This document shows, piece by piece, positions 49,291 through 61,700 of a stretch of 64,000 nucleotides of DNA (positions are counted from its first letter, which is position 1; each line of letters opens with the position of its first letter). Position numbers and translations under genes: made by a program. The notes under the pieces were generated by a model. That model did not search any database. It worked only from the letters and a program-made list of their open reading frames with translations, and was not told the origin of the DNA. The DNA is from Ptiloglossa arizonensis (Eukaryota > Arthropoda > Insecta > Hymenoptera > Colletidae), in the NCBI RefSeq assembly GCF_051014685.1, contig NW_027478756.1:496001-560000 (forward strand). The letters run 5' to 3'.

Positions 49291-50658
49291 ACTCGCCCGA
49301 TTTCAACGGTATGTTTACTTTTCCCCTAGGCCATTCCAGTTATTGGTTTCGAGTATCAGACCAGCGAAAATTTTGATGGTTTCTCAACCATTCCTTAATT
49401 TCAAACTCCCATATCTCGCGAACGGATTGACGAACTCGACAAATTCTTCTTGCATCTAAAATCAGAAACTCGCCCGATTACAACGGTATGTGTATTTTTC
49501 CCCTAGGCCATTGTAGTTATTGGTTTCGAGTATCAGACTTGCGAAAATTTTGATGGTTTCTCAACCATTCCTTAACTTCAAACTCCCATATCTTGCGAAC
49601 GGATAGACGAACTCGAGAAATTCCTGTTTCATCTGAAAGTAGAAATTCGCCCGATTACAACGGTATGTGTATTTTTCCCCTAGGCCATTGTAGTTATTGG
49701 TTTCGAGTATCAGACTTGCGAAAATTTTGATGGTTTCTCAACCATTCCTTAATTTCAAACTCCCATATCTCGCGAACGGATTGACGAACTCGCGAAGTTC
49801 CTGTTGCTTCTGAAAGTAGAAACTCGCCCCATTACAATGGTGTGTGTACTTTTCCCCTAACCCATAGTAGTTATGGGTTTCGAGTATCAGACTTGCGAAA
49901 ATTTTGATGGTTTGTCAACCACTCCTTCACTTCAAACTCCCATATCTCGCGAACGGTTTGACGAACTCGAGAAGTTCCTGTTGCATCTGAAAGTAGAAAC
50001 TCGCCCGATTTCAACGGTATGTTTACTTTTCCCCTAGGCCATTCCAGTTATTGGTTTCGAGTATCAGACCAGCGAAAATTTTGATGGTTTCTCAACCATT
50101 CCTTAATTTCAAACTCCCATATCTCGCGAACGGATTGACGAACTCGACAAATTCTTCTTGCATCTAAAAGCAGAAACTCGCCCGATTACAACGGTATGTG
50201 TATTTTTCCCCTAGGCCATTGTAGTTATTGGTTTCGAGTATCAGACTTGCGAAAATTTTGATGGTTTCTCAACCATTCCTTAACTTCAAACTCCCATATC
50301 TTGCGAACGGATAGACGAACTCGAGAAATTCCTGTTTCATCTGAAAGTAGAAATTCGCCCGATTACAACGGTATGTGTATTTTTCCCCTAGGCCATTGTA
50401 GTTATTGGTTTCGAGTATCAGACTTGCGAAAATTTTGATGGTTTCTCAACCATTCCTTAATTTCAAACTCCCATATCTCGCGAACGGATTGACGAACTCG
50501 CGAAGTTCCTGTTGCTTCTGAAAGTAGAAACTCGCCCCATTACAATGGTGTGTGTACTTTTCCCCTAACCCATAGTAGTTATGGGTTTCGAGTATCAGAC
50601 TTGCGAAAATTTTGATGGTTTGTCAACCACTCCTTCACTTCAAACTCCCATATCTCGC
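49290..50658. repeat. 4-monomer tandem duplication (708-bp offset)
   Basis: About 49290-49950 recurs at 49998-50658. Shared rare changes are tatcttgcgaacggatag at 49589 and 50297, ttcttcttgcatctaaaa, and ccctaacccatagtagttatggg. The offset is exactly 4 x 177. Confidence 0.85.
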
Positions 50659-51379
50659 GAACGGATTGACGAACTCGAGAAATTCCTATTGCATCTGAAA
50701 GCAGAAACTCGCCCGATTACAACGGTATGTGTATTTTTGCCCTAGGCCTCTGTAGTTATTGGTTTCGAGTATCAGACTTGCGAAAATTTTGATGGTTTCT
50801 CACCCGTTCCTTAAATTCAAACTCCCATATCTCGCGAACGGATTGACGAACTCGAGAAATTCCTGTTGCATCTGAAAGTAGAAACTCGCCCGATTACAAG
50901 GGTATATGAATTTTTCCCCTAGGACTTTGTAGTTATTGGTTTCGGGAATCAGACTTGCGAAAATTTTGATGGTTGCACAACCATTCCTTAACTTCAAACT
51001 CCCATATCTCGCGAACGAATTGACGAACTCGACAAATTCTTATTATATCTGAAAGCAGAAACTCGCCCGATTACAGCGGTGTGTGTATTTTTGCCCTAGG
51101 CCATAGTAGTTATTGTTTTCGAGTATCAGACTTGCGAAAATTTGGTGGTTTCTCAACCATTCCTTAATTTCAAACTCCCATATCTCGCGAACGGATTGAC
51201 GAACTCGAGAAATACCTGTTGCATCTGAAAGTAGAAACTCGCCCCATTACAATGGTGTGTGTACTTTTCCCCTAGGCCATTCCAGTTATTGGTTTCGAGT
51301 ATCAGACCAGCGAAATTTTTGATGGTTTCTCAAACATTCCTAAACTTCAAACTCCCATATCTCGCGAACGGATTGACGA

Positions 51380-53500
51380 ACTCGAGAAATTCCTCTTTCA
51401 TCTGAAAGTAGAAGCTCGCCCGATTACAACGGTATGTGTATTTTCCCCTAGGCCATTGTAGTTATTGGTTTCGAATATCAGACATTCGAAAATTTTGATC
51501 GTTTCTCAACCATTCCTTAACTTCAAACTCCCATATTATGCGAACGGATTGACGAACTCGAGAAATTCCTATTGCATCTGAAAGCAGAAACTCGCCCGAT
51601 TACATCGGTATATGTATTTTTGCCCTAGGCCATAGTAGATATTGGTTTCGAGTTTCAGACTTGCGAAAATTTTGATGGTTTCTCAACCATTCCTTAACTT
51701 CAAACTCCCATATCTCGCGAACGGATTGACGACCACGAGAAATTCCTATTGCATCTGAAAGCAGAAACTCGCCCGATTACAATGGTGTGTGTACTTTTCC
51801 GCTAGGCCATTCCAGTTATTGGTTTCGAGTATCAGACAAGCGAAATTTTTGATGGTTTCTCAACCATTCCTTAACTTCGAACTACCATATCTCGCGAACG
51901 GATTCACGAACTCGAGAAATTCCTGTTTCATCTGAAAGTAGAAATTCGCCCGAATACAGCGGTAAGTGTACTCTTCCCCTAGGCCATTCCAGTTATTGGT
52001 TTCGAGTATCAGACCAGCGAAATTTTTGATGGTTTCTCAACCATTCCTTAACTTCAAACTCCCATATCTCGCGAACGGTTTGACGAACTCGAGAAATTCC
52101 AGTTGCATCTGAAAGTAGAAACTCGCCCGATTACAATGGTGTGTGTACTTTTCCGCTAGGCCATTCCAGTTATTGGTTTCGAGTATCAGACTTGCGAAAA
52201 TTTTGATGGTTGCTCAAGCGTTCCTTAACTTCAAACTCCCATATCTCGCGAACGGATTGACGAACTCGAGAAATTCCTGTCTCATCTGAAAGTAGAAACT
52301 CGCCCGAATACAGCGGTAAGTGTACTCTTCCCCTAGGCCATTCCAGTTATTGGTTTCGAGTATCAGACCAGCGAAATTTTTGATGGTTTCTCAACCATTC
52401 CTTAACTTCGAACTACCATATCTCGCGAACGGATTCACGAACTCGAGAAATTCCTGTTGCATCTGAAACTAGAAACTCGCACGACAACAACGGCACGTGC
52501 ATTTTTGCCCTAGGCCAGAGTAGTTATTGGTTTCGAGTATCAGAGTTGCGAAAATTTTGATGGTTTCTCAACCATTCCTTAATTTCAAACTCCCATATCT
52601 CGCGAACGGATTGACGATCTCGAGAAATTCCTGTTGCATCTGAAAGTAGAAACACGCCCGATTACAGTGGCGTGTGTACTTTTCCCCTAGGCCAATCCAG
52701 TTATTGGTTTCGAGTATCAGACCAGCGAAAATTTTGATTGTTTCTCAACCATTCCGTAACTTCAAACTCCCATATCTCGCGAACGGATTCACGAACTCGA
52801 GAAATTCCTGTTGCATCCGAAAGTAGAAACACGCACGATTACAACTGCATGTGTATTTCTCCCCTAGGCCTTTGTAGTTAATGGTTTCGGGAATCAGACT
52901 TGCGAAAATTTTGATGGTTTCTCAACCATTCCTCCACTTCTAACCCCTATATCTGGCGAACGGATTGACGATCTCGAGAAATTCCTGTTGCATCTGAAAG
53001 TAGAAACACGCCCGATTACAGTGTTGTGTGTACTTTTCCCCTAGGCCATTACAGTTATTGGTTTCGAGTATCAGACCTGCGAAAATTTTGATGGTTTCTC
53101 AACCATTCCTTAAATTCAAACTCCCATATCTCGCGAACGGTTTGACGAACTCGAGAAATTCCTCTTTCATCTGAAAGTAGAAGCTCGCCCGATTACAACG
53201 GTATGTGTATTTTCCCCTAGGCCATTGAAGTTATTGGTTTCGAATATCAGACATTCGAAAATTTTGATCGTTTCTCAACCATTCCTTAACTTCAAACTCC
53301 CATATTATGCGAACGGATTGACGAACTCGAGAAATTCCTATTGCATCTGAAAGCAGAAACTCGCCCGATTACATCGGTATATGTATTTTTGCCCTAGGCC
53401 ATAGTAGATATTGGTTTCGAGTTTCAGACTTGCGAAAATTTTGATGGTTTCTCAACCATTCCTTAACTTCAAACTCCCATATCTCGCGAACGGATTGACG
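51380..53500. repeat. Flanking 350-400-bp copies around an island of left-type monomers
   Basis: About 51380-51728 and 53150-53497 are matching right-type segments with rare variants ctctttcatctg, cagacattcgaaaattttgatcg, and catattatgcg. They lie 1769 bp apart, which is 10 x 177 minus one, explained by the deletion near 51441 or 53211. Between them, about 51780-53150 carries left-type signatures: ttccgctagg, gacaagcg, ttgctcaagcg, ctgtctcatctg and actgcatgtg. Confidence 0.7.
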
Positions 53501-55935
53501 AACACGAGAAATTCCTATTGCATCTAACAGCAGAATCTCGCCCGATTTCAACGGTATGTGTACTTTTCCCCTAGGCCATTCCAGTTATTGGTTACGAGTA
53601 TCAGACCAGCGAAAATTTTGATGGTTTCTCAACCATTCCCTAACTTCAAACTCCCATATCTCGCGCACGGATTGACGAACTCGCGAAGTTCCTGTTGCCT
53701 CTGAAAGTAGAAACTCGCCCCATTACAATGGTGTGTGTACTTTTCCCCTAGGCCATTCCAGTTATTCGTTTCCAGTATCAGACTTGCGAAATTTTTTATG
53801 GTCTCTCAACCATTCCTTAACTTCAAACTCCCATATCTCGCGAACGGATGGACGAACTCGAGAAATTCCTCTTTCATCTGAAAGTAGAAATTCGCCCGAT
53901 TACAACGGTATGTGTATTTTTCCCCTAGGCCATTGTAGTTATTGGTTTCGAGTATCAGACCTGCGAAAATTTTGATGGTTTCTCAACCATTCCTTAACTT
54001 CACACTCCCATATATCGCGAACGGATTGACGAACACGAGAAATTCGTCTTGCATCTGAAAGTAGAAACTCGCCCGATTACAACGGTGTGTGTACTTTTCC
54101 CCTAGGCCATTCCAGTTATTGGTTTCGAGTATCAGACCAGCGAAAATTTTGATGGTTTCTCGACCATTCATTAACTTCAAACTCCCATATCTCGCGAACG
54201 GATTGACGAACTGGAGAAATTCCTCTTGCATCTGAAAGTAGAAACTCGCCCGATTACAACGGTATGTGTATTTTTCCCCTAGGCCTCTGTAGTTATTGGT
54301 TTCGGGAATCAGACATGCGAAAATTTTGATGGTTGCTCAACCATTCCTTAACTTCAAACTCCCATATCTCGCGAACGAATTGACGAACTCGAGAAATTCC
54401 TATTGCATCTGAAAGCAGAAACTCGCCCGATTACAACGGTATGTGTATTTTTGCCCTAGGCCTCTGTAGTTATTGGTTTCGAGTATCAGACTTGCGAAAA
54501 TTTTGATGGTTTCTCAACCATTCCTTAATTTCAAACTCCCATATCTCGCGAACGGATTGACGAACTCGCGAAGTTCCTGTTGCTTCTGAAAGTAGAAACT
54601 CGCCCCATTACAATGGTGTGTGTACTTTTCCCCTAACCCATAGTAGTTATGGGTTTCGAGTATCAGACTTGCGAAAATTTTGATGGTTTGTCAACCATTC
54701 CTTAACTTCAAACTCCCATATCTCGCGAACGGATTGCCGAACTCGAGAAACTCCTATTGCATCTGAAAGCAGAAACTCGCCCGAATACAACGGTATGTGT
54801 ATTTTTGCCCTAGGCCTCTGTAGTTATTGGTTTCGAGTATCAGACTTGCGAAAATTTTGATGGTTTCTCAACCGTTCCTTAAATTCAAACTCCCATATCT
54901 CGCGAACGGATTGACGAACTCGAGAAATTCCTGTTGCATCTGAAAGTAGAAACTCGCCCGATTACAAGGGTATGTGTATTTTTCCCCTAGGACTTTGTAG
55001 TTATTGGTTTCTGGAATCAGAATTGCGAAAATTTTATGGTTGCACAACCATTCCTTAACTTCAAACTCCCATATCTCGCGAACGAATTGACGAACTCGAC
55101 AAATTCTTCTTGCATCTGAAAGCAGGAACTCGCCCGATTACAGCGGTGTGTGTATTTTTGCCCTAGGCCATAGTAGTTATTGGTTTCGAGTATCAGACTT
55201 GCGAAAATTTTGATGGTTTCTCAAACATTCCTTAACTTCAAACTCCCATATCTCGCGAACGGATTGACGAACTCGAGAAATTCCTGTTGCATCTGAAAGT
55301 AGAAACTTGCCCCATTACAATGGTGTGTGTACTTTTCCCCTTAGGCCATTCCAGTTATTGGTTTCGAGTATCAGACCAGCGAAATTTTTGATGGTTTCTC
55401 AACCATTCCTTAAATTCTAACTCCCATATCTCGCGAACGGATTGACGAACTCGACAAATTCTTCTTGCATCTGAAAGCAGAGACTCGCCTAATTACAGCG
55501 GTGTGTGTATTTTTGCCCTAGGCCATAGTAGTTATTGGTTTCGAGTACCAGACTTGCGAAAATTTTGATGGTTTCTCAACCATTCCTTAATTTCAAACTC
55601 CCATATCTCGCGAACGGATTGACGAACTCGAGAAATTCCTGTTGCATCTGAAAGTAGAAACTCGCCCCATTACAATGGTGTGTGTACTTTTCCCCTTAGG
55701 CCATTGCAGTTATTGGTTTCGAGTATCAGACCAGCGAAATTTTTGATGGTTTCTCAACCACTCCTTCACTTCAAACTCCCATATCTCGCGAACGGATTGA
55801 CGAACTCGACAAATTCTTCTTGCATCTGAAAGCAGAGACTCGCCTGATTACAGCGGTGTGTGTATTTTTGCCCTAGGCCATAGTAGTTATTGGTTTCGAG
55901 TATCAGACATGCGAAAATTTTGATGGTTTCTCAAC

Positions 55936-58900
55936 CATTCCTTATCTTCAAACTCCCATATCTCGCGAACGAATTGACGAACTCGAGAAATTCTTGTTGG
56001 ATCTGAAAGCAGAAATTCGCCGGATTACAGCGGTATGTGTATATTTGCCCTAGGCCATAGTAGTTATTGGTTTCGAGTATCAGACTTGCGAAAATTTTGA
56101 TGGTTTCTCAACCATTCCTTAATTTCAAACCCCCATATCTCGCGAACGGATTGACAAACTCGAGAAATTCCTGTTGCATCTGAAAGTTGAAACTCGCCCC
56201 ATTACAATGGTGTGTGTACTTTTCCCCTAGGCCATTCCAGTTATTGGTTTCGAGTATCAGACCAGCGAAATTTTTGATGGTTTCTCAACCATTCCTTAAC
56301 TTCAAACTCCCATATCTCGCGAACGGATTGACGAACTCGAGAAATTCCTGTTTCATCTGAAAGCAGAAACTCGCGCGATTACAACAGTATGTGTATTTTT
56401 CCCCTAGGCCTTTGTGGTTATTTGTTTCGAGTATTAGACTTGCGAAAATTTTGATGGTTTCTCAACCATTCCTTAACTTCAAACTCCCATATCTCGCGAA
56501 CGGATTGACGAACTCGAGAAATTCCTGTTTCATCTGAAAGCAGAAACTCGCACGATTACAACAGTATGTGTATTTTTCCCCTAGGCCTTTGTGGTTATTT
56601 GTTTCGAGTATTAGACTTGCTAAAATTTTGATGGTTGCTCAACCATTCCTTAACTTCAAACTCCCATATCTCGCGAACGAATTGACGAACTCGAGAAATT
56701 CTTGTTGCATCTGAAAGCAGAAACTCGCCCGATTACAACGGTATGTGTATTTCTCCCCTAGGCCATTGTAGCTATTGGTTTCGAGTATCAGACTTGCGAA
56801 AATTTTGATGGTTTCTCAACCATTCCTTAATTTCAAACTCCCATATCTCGCGAACGAATTGACGAACTCGATAAATTCTTCTTGCATCTGAAAGCAGAAA
56901 CTCGCCCGATTACAACGGTATGTGTATTTTTGCCCTAGGCCTCTGTAGTTATTGGTTTCGAGTATCAGACTTGCGAAAATTTTGATGGTTTCTCAACCAT
57001 TCCTTAATTTCAAACACCCATATCTCGCGAACGGATTGACGAACTCGAGAAATTCCTGTTTCATCTGAAAGTAGAAACTCGCCCGATTACAAGGGTATAA
57101 TGTATTTTCCCCTAGGCCATGGTAGTTATTGGTTTCGAATATCAGACATGCGAAAATTTTGATGGTTTCTCAACCATTCCTTAACTTCAAACTCCCATAT
57201 TAATGGAACGGATTGACGAACTCGAGAAATTCCTATTGCATCTGAAAGCAGAAACTCGCCCGATTACATCGGTGTGTGCATTTTTGCCCTAGGCCATAGT
57301 AGTTATTGGTTTCGAGTATCAGACTTGCGAAAATTTTGATGGTTTCTCAACCATTCCTTAACTTCAAACTCCCATATCGCGCGAACGGATTGACGAACAC
57401 GAGAAATTCCTACTGCATCTGACAGCAGAAACTCGCCCGTTTTCAACGGTATGTTTACTTTTCCCCTAGGCCATTCCAGTTATTGGTTTCGAGTATCAGA
57501 CCAGCGGAAATTTTGATGGTTTCTCAACCATTCCTTAATTTCAAACTCCCATATCTCGCGAACGGATTGACGAACTCGACAAATTCTTCTTGCATCTGAA
57601 AGCAGAGACTCGCCTGATTACAGCGGTGTGTGTATTTTTGCCCTAGGCCATAGTAGTTATTGGTTTCGAGTACCAGACTTGCGAAAATTTTGATGGTTTC
57701 TCAACCATTCCTTAATTTCAAACTCCCATATCTCGCGAACGGATTGACGAACTCGAGAAATTCCTGTTGCATCTGAAAGTAGAAACTCGCCCCATTACAA
57801 TGGTGTGTGTACTTTTCCCCTTAGGCCATTGCAGTTATTGGTTTCGAGTATCAGACCAGCGAAATTTTTGATGGTTTCTCAACCATTCCTTAACTTCAAA
57901 CTCCCATATCTCGCGAACGGATTGACGAACTCGAGAAATTCCTGTTTCATCTGAAAGTAGAAACTCGCCCGATTACAACGGTATGTGTATTTTCCCCTAG
58001 GCCATTGTAGTTATTGGTTTCGAATATCAGACATGCGAAAATTTTGATGGTTTGTCAACCACTCCTTCACTTCAAACTCCCATATCTCGCGAACGGATTG
58101 ACGAACTCGACAAATTCTTCTTGCATCTGAAAGCAGAGACTCGCCTGATTACAGCGGTGTGTGTATTTTTGCCCTAGGCCATAGTAGTTATTGGTTTCGA
58201 GTACCAGACGTGCGAAAATTTTGATGGTTTCTCAACCATTCCTTAACTTCAAACTCCCATATCTCGCGAACGAATTGACGAACTCGAGAAATTCTTGTTG
58301 CATCTGAAAGCAGATACTCGCCCGATTACAACGGTATGTGTATTTTTGCCCTAGGCCATAGTAGTTATTGGTTTCGAGTATCACACATGCGAAAATTTTT
58401 ATGGTTGCTCAACCATTCCTTAACTTCAAACTCCCATATCTCGCGAACGAATTGACGAACTCGAGAAATTCTTGTTGCATCTGAAAGCAGAAACTCGCCC
58501 GATCACAACGGTATGTGTATTTTTGCCCTAGGCCATAGTAGTTATTGGTTTCGAGTTTCAGACATGCGAAAATTTTGATGGTTTCTCAACCATTCCTTAT
58601 CTTCAAACTCCCATATCTCGCGAACGAATTGACGAACTCGAGTTATTCTTGTTGGATCTGAAAGCAGAAATTCGCCGGATTACAGCGGTATGTGTATATT
58701 TGCCCTAGGCCATAGTAGTTATTGGTTTCGAGTATCAGACTTGCGAAAATTTTGATGGTTTCTCAACCATTTCTTAATTTCAAACTCCCATATCTCGCGA
58801 ACGGATTGACAAACTCGAGAAATTCCTGTTGCATCTGAAAGTTGAAACTCGCCCCATTACAATGGTGTGTGTACTTTTCCCCTAGGCCATTCCAGTTATT

Positions 58901-59285
58901 GGTTTCGAGTATCAGACCAGCGAAATTTTTGATGGTTTCTCAACCATTCCTTAACTTCAAACTCCCATATCTCGCGAACGGATTGACGAACTCGAGAAAT
59001 TCCTGTTTCATCTGAAAGCAGAAACTCGCGCGATTACAACAGTATGTGTATTTTTCCCCTAGGCCTTTGTGGTTATTTGTTTCGAGTATTAGACTTGCGA
59101 AAATTTTGATGGTTTCTCAACCATTCCTTAACTTCAAACTCCCATATCTCGCTAACGGATTGACGAACTCGAGAAATTCCTGTTTCATCTGAAAGCAGAA
59201 ACTCGCGCGATTACAACAGTATGTGTATTTTTCCCCTAGGCCTTTGTGGTTATTTGTTTCGAGTATTAGACTTGCTAAAATTTTG
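55936..59285. repeat. 15-monomer-spaced duplication, with a 5-mer echo
   Basis: cattccttatcttc occurs at 55936 and 58591, 2655 bp (15 x 177) apart, and tcgcgcgatt at 56371 and 59026 gives the same offset. The cattccttatcttc monomer recurs at 59476 (885 bp, 5 x 177, further) and at 62661. Shared rare changes are ttgttggatctg, ggtatgtgtatatttg and tgtggttatttg. Confidence 0.8.
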
Positions 59286-60201
59286 ATGGTTGCTCAACCA
59301 TTCCTTAGCTTCAAACTCCCATATCTCGCGAACGGATTGACGACCACGAGAAATTCCTATTGCATCTGAAAGCAGAAACTCGCCCGATTGCAAGGGTACG
59401 TGTATTATTGCCCTAGGCCATAGTAGTTATTGGTTTCGAGTATCAGACATGCGAAAATTTTGATGGTTTCTCAACCATTCCTTATCTTCAAACTCCCATA
59501 TCTCGCGAACGAATTGACGAACTCGAGAAATTCTTGTTGGATCTGAAAGCAGAAATTCGCCGGATTACAGCGGTATGTGTATATTTGCCCTAGGCCATAG
59601 TAGTTATTGGTTTCGAGTATCAGACTTGCGAAAATTTTGATGGTTTCTCAACCATTTCTTAATTTCAAACTCCCATATCTCGCGAACGGATTGACAAACT
59701 CGAGAAATTCCTGTTGCATCTGAAAGTTGAAACTCGCCCCATTACAATGGTGTGTGTACTTTTCCCCTAGGCCATTCCAGTTATTGGTTTCGAGTATCAG
59801 ACCAGCGAAATTTTTGATGGTTTCTCACCCGTTCCTTAAATTCAAACTCCCATATCTCGCGAACGGATTTACGAACTCGAGAAATTCCTGTTGCATCTGA
59901 AAGTAGAAACTCGCCCGATTACAAGGGTATGTGTATTTTTCCCCTAGGACTTTGTAGTTATTGGTTTCGGGAATTAGACTTACGAAAATTTTGATGGTTG
60001 CACAACCATTCCTTAACTTCAAACTCCCATATCTCGCGAACGAATTGACGAACTCGACAAATTCTTATTGCATCTGAAAGCAGAAACTCGCCCGATTACA
60101 GCGGTGTGTGTATTTTTGCCCTAGGCCATAGTAGTTATTGGTTTCGAGTTTCAGACTTGCGAAAATTTTGATGGTTTCTCAACCATTCCTTAATTTCAAA
60201 C

Positions 60202-60218
60202 TCCCGTATCACGCGAAC
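60202..60218 (-). other. CENP-B-box-like motif, second perfect core match
   Basis: The minus strand reads GTTCGCGTGATACGGGA, again satisfying all nine fixed positions of nTTCGnnnnAnnCGGGn. The plus strand has cccgtatcacgcgaac where most monomers have cccatatctcgcgaac. A related copy near 61618 also has cccgtat but reads acggg, which destroys the TTCG half. I found no other perfect copies by eye. Confidence 0.45.
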
Positions 60219-60506
60219 GGATTGACGAACACGAGAAATTCCTCTTGCATCTGAAAGTAGAAACTCGCCCGATTATAATGGTGTGTGTACTTTTCCCCTA
60301 GGCCATTCCAGTTATTGGTTTCGAGTATCAGACCAGCGTAAATTTTGATGGTTTCTCAAACATTCCTAAACTTCAAACTCCCATATCTCGCGAACGGATT
60401 GACGAACTCGAGAAATTCCTGTTTCATCTGAAAGTAGAAACTCGCCCGATTACAACGGTATGTGTATTTTCCCCTAGGCCATTGTAGTTATTGGTTTCGA
60501 ATATCA

Positions 60507-61700
60507 GACATTCGAAAATTTGGATCGTTTCTCAACCATTCCTTAACTTCAAACTCCCATATTATGCGAACGGAATGACGAACTCGAGAAATTCCTATTG
60601 CATCTGAAAGCAGAAACTCGCCCGATTACATCGGTATATGTATTTTTGCCCTAGGCCATAGTAGTTATTGGTTTCGAGTTTCAGACTTGCAAAAATTTTG
60701 ATGGTTTCTCAACCATTCCTTAACTTCAAACATCCATATCTCGCGAACGGATTGACGAACACGAGAAGTTCCTATTGCATCTAACAGCAGAAACTCGCCC
60801 GATTTCAGCGGTATGTGTACTTTTCCCCTAGGCCAATCCAGTTATTGGTTACGAGTATCAGACCAGCGAAAATTTTGATGGTTTCTCAACCATTCCTTAA
60901 TTTCAAACTCCCATATCTCGCGAACGGATTGACGAACTCGCGAAGTTCCTGTTGCCTCTGAAAGTAGAAACTCGCCCCATTACAATGGTGTGTGTACTTT
61001 TCCCCTAGGCCATTCCAGTTACTCGTTTCCAGTATCAGACTTGCGAAATTTTTTATGGTGTCTCAACCATTCCTTAACTTCAAACTCCCATATCTCGCGA
61101 ACGGATGGACGAACTCGAGAAATTCCTGTTTCATCTGAAAGTAGAAATTCGCCCGATTACAACGGTATGTGTATTTTTCCCCTAGGCCATTGTAGTTATT
61201 GGTTTCGAGTATCACACATGCGAAAATTTTTATGGTTGCTCAACCATTCCTTAACTTCAAACTCCCATATCTCGCGAACGAATTGACGAACTCGAGAAAT
61301 TCTTGTTGCATCTGAAAGCAGATACTCGCCCGATTACAACGGTATGTGTATTTTTGCCCTAGGCCATAGTAGTTATTGGTTTCGAATATCAGACATTCGA
61401 AAATTTGGATCGTTTCTCAACCATTCCTTAACTTCAAACTCCCATATTATGCGAACGGAATGACGAACTCGAGAAATTCCTATTGCATCTGAAAGCAGAA
61501 ACTCGCCCGATTACATCGGTATATGTATTTTTGCCCTAGGCCATAGTAGTTATTGGTTTCGAGTTTCAGACTTGCGAAAATTTTGATGGTTTCTCAACCA
61601 TTCCTTAATTTCAAACTCCCGTATCACGGGAACGGATTGACGAACACGAGAAATTCCTATTGCATCTGAAAGCAGAAACTCGCGCGATTACAACAGTATG
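60507..61700. repeat. 5-monomer-spaced duplication (885-bp offset)
   Basis: gacattcgaaaatttggatcg-type monomers at 60507 and 61392 are 885 bp apart. Each is followed by catattatgcgaacggaatg, a pairing private to these two places. Older relatives at 51481 and 53250 have ttttgatcg. Confidence 0.75.

Larger units (their letters stand above)
51141..60470. other. Cluster of nine single-base indels
   Basis: Net length changes fall near 51141 (-1), 51441 (-1), 53211 (-1), 55031 (-1), 55341 (+1), 55695 (+1), 57821 (+1), 57991 (-1) and 60461 (-1). With the +1 at 25591 they sum to -2, exactly the observed phase of the final monomer. Most lie in the tttttcccc run or its ccccttagg variant. A compensating pair at about 57091-57108 (ggtataatgtatttt) leaves length unchanged. 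Confidence 0.85.
53560..61190. repeat. 41-monomer-spaced copies (53560-53930 and 60817-61190)
   Basis: Two short segments 7257 bp (41 x 177) apart share ggttacgagtatc, ctcgcgaagttcctgttgcc, cgtttccagtatcagac and gaaattttttatgg. The indels between them cancel. The matching 80- and 98-codon plus-strand open frames at 53733 and 60990 derive from this copying. Confidence 0.75.

Noticed and set aside
57094..57103. tataat promoter-like hexamer in ggtataatgtat
   Set aside because: It is a private variant of the normal ggtatgtgtat segment in a single monomer, with no partner element and no gene downstream.
15930..61286. Open reading frames of 60-102 codons on both strands
   Set aside because: All are translations of the satellite monomer with a 59-residue period. 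They open and close by single-base differences, have no consistent start context, and are copied wherever the underlying DNA block is duplicated. None is supported as a gene.
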